Position numbers and translations under genes: made by a program
Notes under the pieces: generated by a model
The model's input: the letters and a program-made list of their open reading frames with translations, nothing else
Databases searched by the model: none
What the model was told of the DNA's origin: nothing
Shown here: positions 55,239-64,000 of the stretch, one piece after another
How the letters are laid out: every line of letters begins with the position of its first letter
Position numbering within the stretch: the first letter of the stretch is position 1
NCBI RefSeq assembly: GCF_022429565.1
Contig: NZ_CP092487.1
Location: 212,001 to 276,000, forward strand
DNA from: Lutibacter sp. A64
Lineage (GTDB): Bacteria > Bacteroidota > Bacteroidia > Flavobacteriales > Flavobacteriaceae
DNA length: 64,000 bases
Reading direction: 5' to 3'

Positions 55239-57797
55239 ATGAAGAAGCTTCTTAAAATTATTGTTTGTAACCTAATTTTTGGAAATATAATTTTCGCATT
55301 CGCACAAAATAAAGAGCGGCCTTTTATTTGGGTACAAGAAAAAGACAGCAATGAAATTCTTCGTAAAATTGAGAATGAATTTTGGGCACAAGATTTTTAT
55401 AAGGAGTTTAAGGAGCGCTTAGATAACAATATTGTTTTATATAAAAAATCACCAAATGAATTTCTAAAGAAAATTCCATTTGAGTGGTCGAAGCAAATTA
55501 AGGGGAAAACACCACCGCTAAAAACATTCAATAACTCTACCGATGCAAATAATTTGGATAGGTATAATCAGTATAAGTATTTACAAATAGGTGTAGATTG
55601 TGGAGTCTTATATTTTTTAACCAAAGATGAAACATATGCACAATGTGCTGTCGCTATTTTACACGCATTTATTGAAGGATTATTACAAATTGAACCATCT
55701 AAAAACAAAGGAAATGGTGGTTGGTTATATCCAACGGATCATTTAAGAGAAGCGCGTGTTATTGGGGCTCAAATCCCAATTATTTATGATTTTATAACGC
55801 CTTATATTAAAAAGAATAACAAAACCTACGATATTGGAAAAAATGGATTTACCAATTTTTCCATTGAAAATGCTCAAAAAGTTTTTTTAACCTATGCAGA
55901 ATTAGCAGTGGAACATGGGCATACAGGTTCTAATTGGTCGGTGTTAGAATCTTTTAGTTTGGTTCAAAACGCATTGGCTTTAGAAGATTCAGCATTGAGA
56001 AAAAAATATTTAGATTATTATTTAGTAGCAGGAACGGATAAGCAAGATGCTTTGCCAGAAATTGCTGAAAATTATAAAAATGAAGGAGATGTATATCCAG
56101 AAACTTCGCAATATTCAAATGGAGTAGCTGCTTATACAACTCGAATGTTGATTATTCTCAATAAGTATGATTCCAATTTAAAATTAGGGCAAAAGTATTA
56201 TAGAATCCCTTTTTCGTTAGATAGGTGGAATAGTGTTCGGTATCCAAATGGTGAAATAATTCGTTTTGGAGATGGGCACAGAGCGTTTAATGTGCCTTAT
56301 AGTTCTTACGATATGGCTTACCAATTAGGAAAGCAAGATGATGTAATTAAATTGACGGATAAATTTGGCCCATTGGTTACTGAAAGTATTAAAGAAGGTT
56401 TGTATGATAGATCGAAAGTAGGCCAGCGGTCAGGCTCAATTAAAGTGTATGATACACCCACTAAATTATTGTGGCTCCAAAAAACAAAAGACTACTCTTT
56501 TGAGAATAATAGTTTGCCAAGAACCGATCAGTTTACTCACGCAGGTGTTTTTTTACAACGTAATTTAAGTTCAACTAAAAAGGAAGAAGACGGATTAATG
56601 TGTTTTGTAGGTGGTGCGCATATGGTACATGGTCATGCAGGAGGAATGGATATGGAGCTATATGGCTTAGGTGAAGTGTTAGGAGTAGATCACGGTCGCG
56701 GAAAGTATAGAACAGATTTACATGAAAATTATTCAAGATTGTTTGCCGCTCATAATTCTGTGATTGTAAATGGGGCAAGCCAAGGAGAAGGAGGTTGGGT
56801 GAGTTTAGGAATGAATTCAACAGAATTGATAATGATGGAGCCAAAGCCATTAGAAGAAGCTATTTCACCAAATTATTCTTTTACAAGAACTAGTTTTTTA
56901 GACGATAAAGGCGATAAAGCTGAAGCAACGCAAGAACGAACCATGGCCCTAATAAGAACTTCACCAACTACAGGGTATTATGTTGATGTTTTTCGTTCAA
57001 AATCTGAATTACCAAATGAATATCACGATTACCTGTATCATAATATTGGAGATGAATTGCAGTTTTTAAATGAAGATTTAAAACTGAAATCTGATGAAAA
57101 TCGATTTATGGCGAATGCAAATGCTGAATACCGCTATAATAGGAAGTATAGAAATCCAGGTTGGCATTTTTTTACAGATGTACAATCTTCTAATACTTAT
57201 GAATCGGATGTGAAGTTAACATTTAATATCAATGAGCTCAATAATAAAAAAGGATATATGAATCTTTTTGTTATGGGAAATAAAAACAGAGAATACACTA
57301 AAGTTTTAGCTCCCAAAACTTTTGAGGCACCTGAACCGTATAATGAATTGCCGACACCTACATTAGTTATCCGTCAAAAAGGAGAAGCTTGGACCAATCC
57401 ATTCGCTGTAATTTACGAACCAACTTTTGATAAAGATGCTATAAATGGAATTCAATTTGTAGAAAAACTTGAAAATAATGGTGTTTTTAAAGGTTTTAAG
57501 GTGGTTAGTAAAATAAACAAAAATGAGATTATCCAATATATTATCAATCAATCACCAAATGATCTATATGAAAATAAGCAATTAGAGATTTATTTTAAAG
57601 GGTCTTTTGCCGTTTTAACTTTCGAAAATAATAAATTACAGAACCTATATATAGGAGAAGGGAGATCTTTAAAAAGTAATCAAGTAGAACTGCAATCAAC
57701 AGATTCAAAGTCGATAGAAGTTTATATTGATTTTTCAATAGAAAATTCAAAAGTGAACGCTACTGAGAATACAAAAATAACGATCATAAAACACTAG
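55239..57797 (+). CDS. Heparinase-II/III-like polysaccharide lyase (PL40-type ulvan lyase candidate)
   Basis: 852-residue secreted protein (signal peptide …GNIIFAFA then Q). It has the lyase layout of an N-terminal (alpha/alpha) toroid (WLYPTDHLREARVIGAQIPIIYDF, EHGHTGSNWSVLES, YPETSQYSNGVAAYT) and a C-terminal beta-sandwich starting at FVGGAHMVHGHAGGMDMELYGLG, with LGVDHGRGKYRTDLHENYS and AHNSVIVNG. His, Tyr and Asn residues in these segments are candidates for catalysis. Family PL40 ulvan lyases of F. agariphila are of this broad type, and the GH78, GH43 and GH2 neighbours fit ulvan. The family number is an inference. It starts 11 bp after the DUF5060 gene. Confidence 0.75.
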   Translation: MKKLLKIIVCNLIFGNIIFAFAQNKERPFIWVQEKDSNEILRKIENEFWAQDFYKEFKERLDNNIVLYKKSPNEFLKKIPFEWSKQIKGKTPPLKTFNNSTDANNLDRYNQYKYLQIGVDCGVLYFLTKDETYAQCAVAILHAFIEGLLQIEPSKNKGNGGWLYPTDHLREARVIGAQIPIIYDFITPYIKKNNKTYDIGKNGFTNFSIENAQKVFLTYAELAVEHGHTGSNWSVLESFSLVQNALALEDSALRKKYLDYYLVAGTDKQDALPEIAENYKNEGDVYPETSQYSNGVAAYTTRMLIILNKYDSNLKLGQKYYRIPFSLDRWNSVRYPNGEIIRFGDGHRAFNVPYSSYDMAYQLGKQDDVIKLTDKFGPLVTESIKEGLYDRSKVGQRSGSIKVYDTPTKLLWLQKTKDYSFENNSLPRTDQFTHAGVFLQRNLSSTKKEEDGLMCFVGGAHMVHGHAGGMDMELYGLGEVLGVDHGRGKYRTDLHENYSRLFAAHNSVIVNGASQGEGGWVSLGMNSTELIMMEPKPLEEAISPNYSFTRTSFLDDKGDKAEATQERTMALIRTSPTTGYYVDVFRSKSELPNEYHDYLYHNIGDELQFLNEDLKLKSDENRFMANANAEYRYNRKYRNPGWHFFTDVQSSNTYESDVKLTFNINELNNKKGYMNLFVMGNKNREYTKVLAPKTFEAPEPYNELPTPTLVIRQKGEAWTNPFAVIYEPTFDKDAINGIQFVEKLENNGVFKGFKVVSKINKNEIIQYIINQSPNDLYENKQLEIYFKGSFAVLTFENNKLQNLYIGEGRSLKSNQVELQSTDSKSIEVYIDFSIENSKVNATENTKITIIKH

Positions 57798-57870
57798 TTA
57801 ATCTATACTAGAAATAATAAAAATTCCACCTAAAAGTAATTTGTAAGCTTCATCATATTTTATTTTAAGT

Positions 57871-57891
57871 ATACCATATAGTACAGGATAA
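57871..57891 (+). promoter_or_regulatory. Ten-bp-period repeat (site U3), before GH2
   Basis: ATAGTACAGGAT (57878-57889) matches the ATAGTGCAGGAT of site U2 at all but one base. The preceding half (TACCAT) is degenerate. It lies in the 168-bp gap between the lyase and GH2 genes. Confidence 0.4.
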
Positions 57892-57965
57892 CCTTAATAT
57901 GATCTTGTTTTATATTTATCAAATATTTTTCAAAATTCGTAATGAACAATAAAATAGATGTTTGA

Positions 57966-60900
57966 ATGATAAAAAAAACAATAAATAAAATGATCAAATA
58001 CATTACTACCTATTTGTTATTGGTATTAATACTGGTGTTTTCAAGTTGTGAAACTACAACTAAAATTTCCTACAAAGGAGAAGAGTTACCAACAGGAAAC
58101 AGAACCAAGTATAATTTCAATCCAGATTGGAAATTTATAAAAGAAAACCCTGAAGCAGCCGAGGTTGTTAACTACAATGATGAATCTTGGGATACAGTAA
58201 GTTGTCCACATACATTTAATGATGTTGATACTTTTGATGATTTAAGTCTTGGGCATCATAATGGAGAAAAAAATCAATGGAGAGGAACTGTTTGGTATCG
58301 TAAACATTTTAAATTACCAGCTGAAGATGCAGGTAAAAAAATATTTATCGAATTTGAATCTGTACGTCAAATAGCTGATGTTTATATCAATGGAAAACAT
58401 ATTGGGCAAAATCAAACAGGGTTTATTCCATTTGGTTTTGATTTAACTTCTTATATTAAATTTGGAGAAGACAATGTAATAGCTGTAAAAGTTAATAACG
58501 ATCGTAATAGTGATGACTTTAGAGATAACGATCCTCTTGTTTGGAATCACGAACATTGGCATCCAACACATGGTGGAATTTATAGAAATGTATATTTGCA
58601 TACGATGGATCCTTTACATATTACGTTGCCATTATATGATAATTTAAAAACAGTTGGAACGTATGTGTATGCTGAAAATATCACTGCCGAAAATGCGGAT
58701 GTTTTTGTAACTGCTGAAGTTAAAAATGAATATGATTCAGAAAAAACAATAAATTTTGAATCTCAAATAATTGATAATGAAGGACAAGTAGTAGGTGTTT
58801 CAAATAACAAAAAAACAATTGCTGCAGGTGAACAAATTACTTTTTCTACAACAATAAGTTTGGAAAACCCAAACCGTTGGTACACGCGTAAGCCATATAT
58901 GTACAAGGTATTATCAATATTAAAGGAAGGAGATAAAATAATTGATTCGTATGAAACACCACTAGGTATTCGTAGTTTCGATTTTAATAAAGATACCGGA
59001 TTTTGGAATAATGGTGAATATGCTAAATTACATGGTTGGGGACAAAAACCAACCAATGGTTGGGCTGGTCTTGGAGCTGCTTTGCCAAATTGGTTACACG
59101 AATTTACATTTAAATTAATGGATGAAGCAGGTGGGAATTTTATTCGCTGGGGACATTGTGCTGGTTCTCCTTCAGAAATTGCTATGGGAGATAAATACGG
59201 ATTTGTAACCTTAATGCCTGGTGTAAGCGGTGAATCGCAAGATGAAGGTGAAACTTGGGATATTCGTATCGCAGCTTTCCGTGATATGATTGTTTATTAT
59301 AGAAATCATCCATCTATCTTTATATGGGAAGGAGGAAACTGGGCCGAAACAGCCGCTCATTATGAAGAAATTCTAGATATTATTAATACCTATGATCCTA
59401 ATGGAAAAAGATTGATGGGTAATAGAAGAGCTGACGTAAAAATGGATTCTGAAGCGTATGTTTCAATTGAAGTTGGTACTGAAGGTTGGGAGCGTGAATA
59501 TGCGCATTTACCACTAATTGAAAGTGAGTACTGTAGAGATGAAGCACCGCGTCGTATTTGGGACAAGTTTTCTCCTGATGATAATTTTTATAACAATCCA
59601 AACCTTAGTAAAAATACGTATAAGTTTGGTTCTGAAAAGTATGCTGTAAGACAAGCAGATCATTGGTGGAATAAAATGGGAAAAAAAGCATACCATAGTG
59701 GAGGTGCTAATTGGATTTTTACTGACGGAACTCACGGAGGACGTGGACAAACAGAAGTAACTAGAGCTAGTGGAGAAGTAGATGCAGTTCGACTTCCAAA
59801 GGAAGCTTTCTATGCATTAAAAGCAATGTGGAGACCAGAGCCTCAAGTTCATGTAATTGGACATTGGAATTATGCTGAAGGAACAACAAAAGACATGTTT
59901 GTGATTTCGAACTGCTCCGAAGTTAAATTATATATAAATGACCAGTTAATAGGAACAAACAATACTCCTAAAGATGGATATGTATTCAAATTCTCTGATG
60001 TAGCATGGCAGGAAGGAGCTATAAAAGTAGAAGGATATATTGAAGATAAACTGCGTACTTCTCAAACTAAAACAACAGCAGGTAAACCAGCAGCTATAAA
60101 ATTGACTTCAATTACAGGAGCAAATGGATGGCGTGCTGATGGATCAGATATCGCATTAATTGATGTTGAAGTTGTAGATGCAAAAGGACAAAGATGTCCG
60201 TTAGAAAAAGGGCGTGTTGATTTTACAATTTCAGGTCAAGGAACTTGGAGAGGTGGTTATAATAGCGGAAAAGTAAACAGCACCAATAATTTGTATTTAG
60301 ACCTAGAAAGTGGTATTAATAGAGTAGCAGTGCGTTCACAACGAACACCAGGTAAAGTTACTGTTACTGCTTCAAAAGATGGTTTTGAAATAGCGAGTAT
60401 TGATATTACATCACAATTAGTTAATATTAAAAATGGGTTAACAACAGAATTTCCACAGGTGTTTAATAATGGTGAAATAGCAGAAGAACCAATGCCTGCG
60501 TATACTCCAGCAATGGAGCCATATGTGCCTAGTGAACAATATAAGAGTAAGCTATTTACTAATTTTAGTTATACCGGAGATTCAAAAGCAATGTTAAGAA
60601 CCACCTTAATGTGGGGTAAAAAAGCACACACAGATTTAGAATATAATTATACTCATATTCCAAGGTATTTGGTAGATGCAGAGTATATTAGAACTCCAAA
60701 TTCAGATAAAGGATATTGGGCGCGTGATTTACTGCAATTTATTGCAGGTGAAGCTATGGTGATTTATGTAGGGCATGATGATGCTGTAAAAAGGCCAGAA
60801 TTTTTATTAAGCGACTATGTGGACACAGGAGATGATTTTAAAATTGATGATCGTACAATTTCTTTATTTAAAAGAACAGCTAAAAAAGGTGAAAGTATTA

Positions 60901-60974
60901 TTATGGCTGGTAATAGTGACGGAGATGTTCCAGAAGATTGTCATATGTATGTAGTAATGGGGAAAAAACTTTAG
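57966..60974 (+). CDS. GH2-family glycosidase, lipoprotein
   Basis: 1002-residue GH2 lipoprotein (lipobox SSC; an in-frame ATG at 57990 gives a shorter leader). Sugar-binding domain (NQWRGTVWYRKHFKLP, DVYINGKHIGQNQTGFIPFGFDLT), Ig domain, then the TIM barrel: HPSIFIWEGGNWAE with Glu455 as candidate acid/base, and PLIESEY with Glu519 or Glu521 as nucleophile candidate. C-terminal beta domains follow (VEVVDAKGQRCPLEKGRVDFTISGQG…). The usual GH2 acid/base pair Asn-Glu is not present; the WEGGN form moves the Glu. A GH2 is part of the Formosa ulvan PUL. A beta-glucuronidase or beta-galactosidase-like activity is possible. Confidence 0.88.
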   Translation: MIKKTINKMIKYITTYLLLVLILVFSSCETTTKISYKGEELPTGNRTKYNFNPDWKFIKENPEAAEVVNYNDESWDTVSCPHTFNDVDTFDDLSLGHHNGEKNQWRGTVWYRKHFKLPAEDAGKKIFIEFESVRQIADVYINGKHIGQNQTGFIPFGFDLTSYIKFGEDNVIAVKVNNDRNSDDFRDNDPLVWNHEHWHPTHGGIYRNVYLHTMDPLHITLPLYDNLKTVGTYVYAENITAENADVFVTAEVKNEYDSEKTINFESQIIDNEGQVVGVSNNKKTIAAGEQITFSTTISLENPNRWYTRKPYMYKVLSILKEGDKIIDSYETPLGIRSFDFNKDTGFWNNGEYAKLHGWGQKPTNGWAGLGAALPNWLHEFTFKLMDEAGGNFIRWGHCAGSPSEIAMGDKYGFVTLMPGVSGESQDEGETWDIRIAAFRDMIVYYRNHPSIFIWEGGNWAETAAHYEEILDIINTYDPNGKRLMGNRRADVKMDSEAYVSIEVGTEGWEREYAHLPLIESEYCRDEAPRRIWDKFSPDDNFYNNPNLSKNTYKFGSEKYAVRQADHWWNKMGKKAYHSGGANWIFTDGTHGGRGQTEVTRASGEVDAVRLPKEAFYALKAMWRPEPQVHVIGHWNYAEGTTKDMFVISNCSEVKLYINDQLIGTNNTPKDGYVFKFSDVAWQEGAIKVEGYIEDKLRTSQTKTTAGKPAAIKLTSITGANGWRADGSDIALIDVEVVDAKGQRCPLEKGRVDFTISGQGTWRGGYNSGKVNSTNNLYLDLESGINRVAVRSQRTPGKVTVTASKDGFEIASIDITSQLVNIKNGLTTEFPQVFNNGEIAEEPMPAYTPAMEPYVPSEQYKSKLFTNFSYTGDSKAMLRTTLMWGKKAHTDLEYNYTHIPRYLVDAEYIRTPNSDKGYWARDLLQFIAGEAMVIYVGHDDAVKRPEFLLSDYVDTGDDFKIDDRTISLFKRTAKKGESIIMAGNSDGDVPEDCHMYVVMGKKL

Positions 60975-60986
60975 AGATTTATTTAA

Positions 60987-61982
60987 ATGAGTAAGAATAG
61001 CATTAATTGGGGTATTATCGGCTGTGGCGATGTTGCAGAAGTTAAAAGTGGACCAGCATTTCAAAATGTTGAGAATTCCTTTCTAAATGCTGTAATGCGC
61101 AGAAATGAAGAGAAACTTAAAGATTTTGCGAAAAGACATCATGTAGAAAAATGGACAACAGATGCCTTAGAATTAATAAATGATAAAAGTACAAATGCTA
61201 TTTATATTGCTACTCCACCATCTTCGCATTTGCCGTATGCACAGCAGGTTATTGAAGCAGAAAAAAACATCTATTTAGAAAAACCGATGGTGCTAAACAG
61301 TAATGAAGCCAAAATACTTTCAAATGCTGTTGTAAATGGAAAAAGTAAAGTAACTATAGCACATTATCGTAGATTTTTACCCGTGTTTATTAAGGTGAAA
61401 GAACTGTTAGAAGCAGATGTTATTGGGACTGTTTTAAATGCTGAAATTACAATTTGTCAATCAAAAAATGCAAACTTAATAGCTAAAACTGATGAAAATT
61501 GGAGATTAAATTCTGAAATTTCTGGTGGTGGATATTTTCATGATATAGCTCCTCATCAAATAGACTTAATGTGTTATTATTTTGGGGAAGTTGAAACAAT
61601 TAAAGGAGTTGATGTAGAAAAAAATAAATCAATAGTAGATGTTGTAAAAGGCTCAGTTCTATTTAAAAATGGAGTTCAATTTAAAGGACGTTGGGATTTT
61701 AATGCTTTTGAAGATCGGGATAATTGCACTATTTATGGTGAAAAAGGAGATATTTCGTTTTCTTTTTACGGAGAAAAAATTATTGTAACAGTAGAAGGGA
61801 AACAAAAAGAATATCTGTTTGAAAACCCCAAACATGTGCAACAACCAATGATTGAACAAACCGTAGGCTACTTTTTGGGGAATAATGCAAATCCTTGTTC
61901 TGTTCAAGAAGCAGTAGTTGTTACTAAAATTATGGATGTTTTTTGTGGAGTAAAAAAAACGATAAACAAATTAGAAAGATAA
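60987..61982 (+). CDS. Gfo/Idh/MocA-family oxidoreductase
   Basis: 331-residue NAD(P)-dependent sugar oxidoreductase, cytoplasmic. Rossmann GIIGCGDVAEVKSGP at the N-terminus; YIATPPSSHLPYA; the EKP motif (NIYLEKPMVL) with active-site Lys; GGGYFHDIAPHQIDLM with the conserved Asp and His of the C-terminal domain. It lies 12 bp after the GH2 and 10 bp before the GH43. In a uronic-acid/rhamnose PUL it may process an imported sugar or act as a redox-assisted glycosidase, but the substrate is unknown. Confidence 0.88.
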   Translation: MSKNSINWGIIGCGDVAEVKSGPAFQNVENSFLNAVMRRNEEKLKDFAKRHHVEKWTTDALELINDKSTNAIYIATPPSSHLPYAQQVIEAEKNIYLEKPMVLNSNEAKILSNAVVNGKSKVTIAHYRRFLPVFIKVKELLEADVIGTVLNAEITICQSKNANLIAKTDENWRLNSEISGGGYFHDIAPHQIDLMCYYFGEVETIKGVDVEKNKSIVDVVKGSVLFKNGVQFKGRWDFNAFEDRDNCTIYGEKGDISFSFYGEKIIVTVEGKQKEYLFENPKHVQQPMIEQTVGYFLGNNANPCSVQEAVVVTKIMDVFCGVKKTINKLER

Positions 61983-61992
61983 AAGAAAACAA

Positions 61993-63345
61993 ATGATAAA
62001 AGCTGATTTTTTAAATATTATATTTTTTTTATTTGTAGGTGTATTTTGTAGCGCTCAAAACCCAATTGTACCAAATAAGGGATTGAATGACCCTCATATT
62101 CATATTTTTAATGATACGGCTTATGTGTATGCATCTCATGATAGATCTGCTGAAGATAAAGCATTTATTATGGAAGATTGGTGGATTTGGTCTTCACCAG
62201 ATTTGGTAAACTGGACTAAGCGTAGTGTTTTAAACCCAAAAGATACCTATATAGGAGAAGGTTTTCAAGGGTGTTGGGCAACGGATGTTGGGGAAAAGGA
62301 TGGCAAATACTATTGGTATTTTTCAGAAAAAAATCAACAATCAGGAGTTGTAATGGGAGATTCTCCTGTAGGACCTTGGACAGATCCTTTAGGAAAACCA
62401 TTGTTGGCTTCTGATTTAACACCAACTGATGAGTATGACATGTCTATTTTTGAAGATAATGGAGAACACTACATAATTTTTGGAGTATGGGATTACTATA
62501 TTGCAAAGTTGAATGATGATATGATTAGTCTTGCTGAAAAACCAAAAAAGTTAATTATAAACAATCCAAGAGGACCTTATAATTCTGACGGTAAGAATTT
62601 AGAAAAACCAACTGATGACAAACCATTTGTACACAAATACAACGGTAACTATTATTTGTCTTGGGGGTGTTTTTACGCCATGTCTGAAAATTTATACGGA
62701 CCTTACGATTATAAAGATACCGTAATAAAAAAAGAAAGTTTTGCTGAAGGATACGATGCGTCGACTTGGCCTAACGGATTTTTACAAGGGCGTCACGGCT
62801 CTTTTTTTCAATGGCATAACCAATGGTATTATGCCTATTGTGATATGAGTCAAACCGGTAATCGTTATTTTAGAGATGCTTTTATTAGTTACATACATTA
62901 TAAAGAAAATGGAGAAATAGCAACTATTAGAGTCGATGGTGTAGGAGTTGGAAATTACAACGCAAATCAGCCTAAAATTGAGGCCGAAGATTATTTTAAA
63001 GCAGATGGATTTGTGAAAAAAGAAGTTTACGGAGGATTTGTTGTAGAAACCTCTTTAAACAAAAGTTATTTAAATTACCCAAACATAAATGGTATTAATA
63101 AATACACCAAAATTAAATTAAAAGTTTTAACACCAAAAGGAGGATTGTTTTCTTTTAAAATTCGTATTAAAAGTATACAGGGTAAAATAATTGGGAATAA
63201 AAAAATAAAATTTAAACCCAAAAATAGTATTGAAGATGTTCTTATTGATTTAAGTGGATTAAAACAGAAAGAAAACATATATATATCAATAGAACAACAA
63301 GAGCAGAATAACTTACAAATAGAATCATTTTCATTTGTAAAATAA
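61993..63345 (+). CDS. GH43-family glycosidase with C-terminal CBM6-like domain
   Basis: 450-residue secreted protein (signal peptide …FVGVFCSA then Q). Five-bladed propeller with GH43 landmarks: GLNDPHIHIF with base Asp33, a central DEYDMSIFEDNGEHY (Asp) and EGYDASTWPNGFLQGRHGSFFQW (Glu region). From ~325, a beta domain starting IEAEDYFKADGF is CBM6-like. A GH43 is part of the Formosa ulvan PUL (xylosidase role), which fits the xylose-containing parts of ulvan. Ends 39 bp before the GH3. Confidence 0.85.
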   Translation: MIKADFLNIIFFLFVGVFCSAQNPIVPNKGLNDPHIHIFNDTAYVYASHDRSAEDKAFIMEDWWIWSSPDLVNWTKRSVLNPKDTYIGEGFQGCWATDVGEKDGKYYWYFSEKNQQSGVVMGDSPVGPWTDPLGKPLLASDLTPTDEYDMSIFEDNGEHYIIFGVWDYYIAKLNDDMISLAEKPKKLIINNPRGPYNSDGKNLEKPTDDKPFVHKYNGNYYLSWGCFYAMSENLYGPYDYKDTVIKKESFAEGYDASTWPNGFLQGRHGSFFQWHNQWYYAYCDMSQTGNRYFRDAFISYIHYKENGEIATIRVDGVGVGNYNANQPKIEAEDYFKADGFVKKEVYGGFVVETSLNKSYLNYPNINGINKYTKIKLKVLTPKGGLFSFKIRIKSIQGKIIGNKKIKFKPKNSIEDVLIDLSGLKQKENIYISIEQQEQNNLQIESFSFVK

Positions 63346-63383
63346 TAGATAATTAAAATAAATTAAATTAAATATAAAACAAT

Positions 63384-64000
63384 AATGAAGAAAGTACTTT
63401 TAATAACCTTATTAGCATTTAGTATTCTTTTTCAGTCCTGCACTGAAAATTCATCAAAAAATAATGATTATAAAGATGCGTCTTTGTCAATAGATGAGCG
63501 TGTTGAAGCTTTATTACCTTTAATGTCATTAGAAGAAAAAGTGGCACAAATGCGAATTTTTCACGCAAATATTGGTGTTAAACCAGATGAAAATGGCAAA
63601 TTACAATTATCAGACAAAGTTGTTGAAAAATTAAAAATTGGAATAGCGGGAATTAAAAATCCTGGAGAATATATTGATGCTGTAGCAGCAGCAAAGTTAA
63701 ATAATGAACTTCAAAAATTTATTATTGAAAATAACAGATGGGGTATTCCAGCTTTATTTGTAACAGAATCATACAATGGTGTTGATGCTGAAGGATGTAC
63801 CAAGTTTGGTCGCCCAATGACTTCAGCAGCATCATTTAACCCTGAATTGGTTAGAAGACAATGGGATGTTGTAGGTAGAGAAGCAAGATTACGAGGTATG
63901 CACATGTGTCATTCACCTGAAGCTGATTTGGTTAGAGACCCACGTTTTGGACGTATGAGTGAAGCTTTTGGAGAAGACACTTATTTAACAACACAAATGG
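63384..64000 (+). CDS. GH3-family glycosidase, N-terminal part (runs off window)
   Basis: Open frame from ATG 63384 to the window end, 205 residues visible. Lipobox QSC (Cys20). GH3 segments: ERVEALLPLMSLEEKVAQM, NRWGIPALFVTESYNGVDAEGCTKF, and SPEADLVRDPRFGRMSEAFGEDTYL, which is the well-known GH3 substrate-pocket region. The catalytic Asp (usually SDW) lies beyond the window. Continues the ulvan-type gene cluster. Confidence 0.9.

Noticed and set aside
1-64000. CRISPR arrays, rRNA operons, prophage genes
   Set aside because: No regularly spaced repeats, rRNA-like sequence or phage structural genes were seen.

Overview
The window comes from a low-GC marine member of the Flavobacteriia (Bacteroidetes). 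The signs are SusC/SusD pairs, Bacteroidetes-type -7 boxes (TAnTTTG), lipoproteins with acidic residues right after the lipobox Cys, and many S1 sulfatases. I cannot name the species from sequence alone. Most of the window is polysaccharide utilization loci (PULs) for sulfated algal polysaccharides.

Region 1 (1-44918) looks like a red-algal galactan PUL of the carrageenan/furcellaran type. The plus strand carries, in order: the end of a SusC; a SusD; a surface glycan-binding lipoprotein (SGBP); two sulfatases; a VOC-fold protein; a KDPGal-type aldolase and a PfkB kinase (DauD/DauC-like); a GH16; a small secreted helical protein; a sulfatase; an AraC regulator; a second SusC/SusD; a sugar MFS transporter; a GH16 with an extra C-terminal module; two GH127 enzymes; a sulfatase; and a decayed sulfatase. 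The minus strand carries an iduronate-sulfatase-like sulfatase, then a SusC-SusD-SGBP-lipoprotein operon paralogous to the left-hand set, then an operon for a cycloisomerase (DauB-like), an aldehyde dehydrogenase (DauA-like), a RhaT-like permease and a sulfatase. The four Dau-type enzymes would take 3,6-anhydro-D-galactose to pyruvate and glyceraldehyde-3-phosphate, which is the main reason for the carrageenan-type assignment.

The best find is a shared regulatory site in front of seven transcription units of region 1. It is two RGRTAAA half-sites whose starts are exactly 21 bp apart, followed 38 bp after the second half-site start by a TAnTTTG-like -7 box. The local AraC protein is the obvious candidate activator. 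The geometry also moves three start codons downstream of their longest open frames.

Region 2 (about 44919-49833) is a junk-like boundary: a tRNA-3'-end-like remnant with a terminator, an SGNH hydrolase, an ABC ATPase whose permease partner has lost its N-terminal half, a decayed IS1595-type transposase, and a 38-bp perfect palindrome.

Region 3 (49834-64000, running off the end) looks like a green-algal ulvan PUL: an S1 sulfatase-GH78 fusion, a DUF5060 protein, a heparinase-II/III-like lyase, a GH2, a Gfo/Idh/MocA oxidoreductase, a GH43-CBM6 and the start of a GH3. It has none of the 21-bp-spaced sites, but has its own 10-bp-period repeats, so the two PULs appear to be controlled separately.
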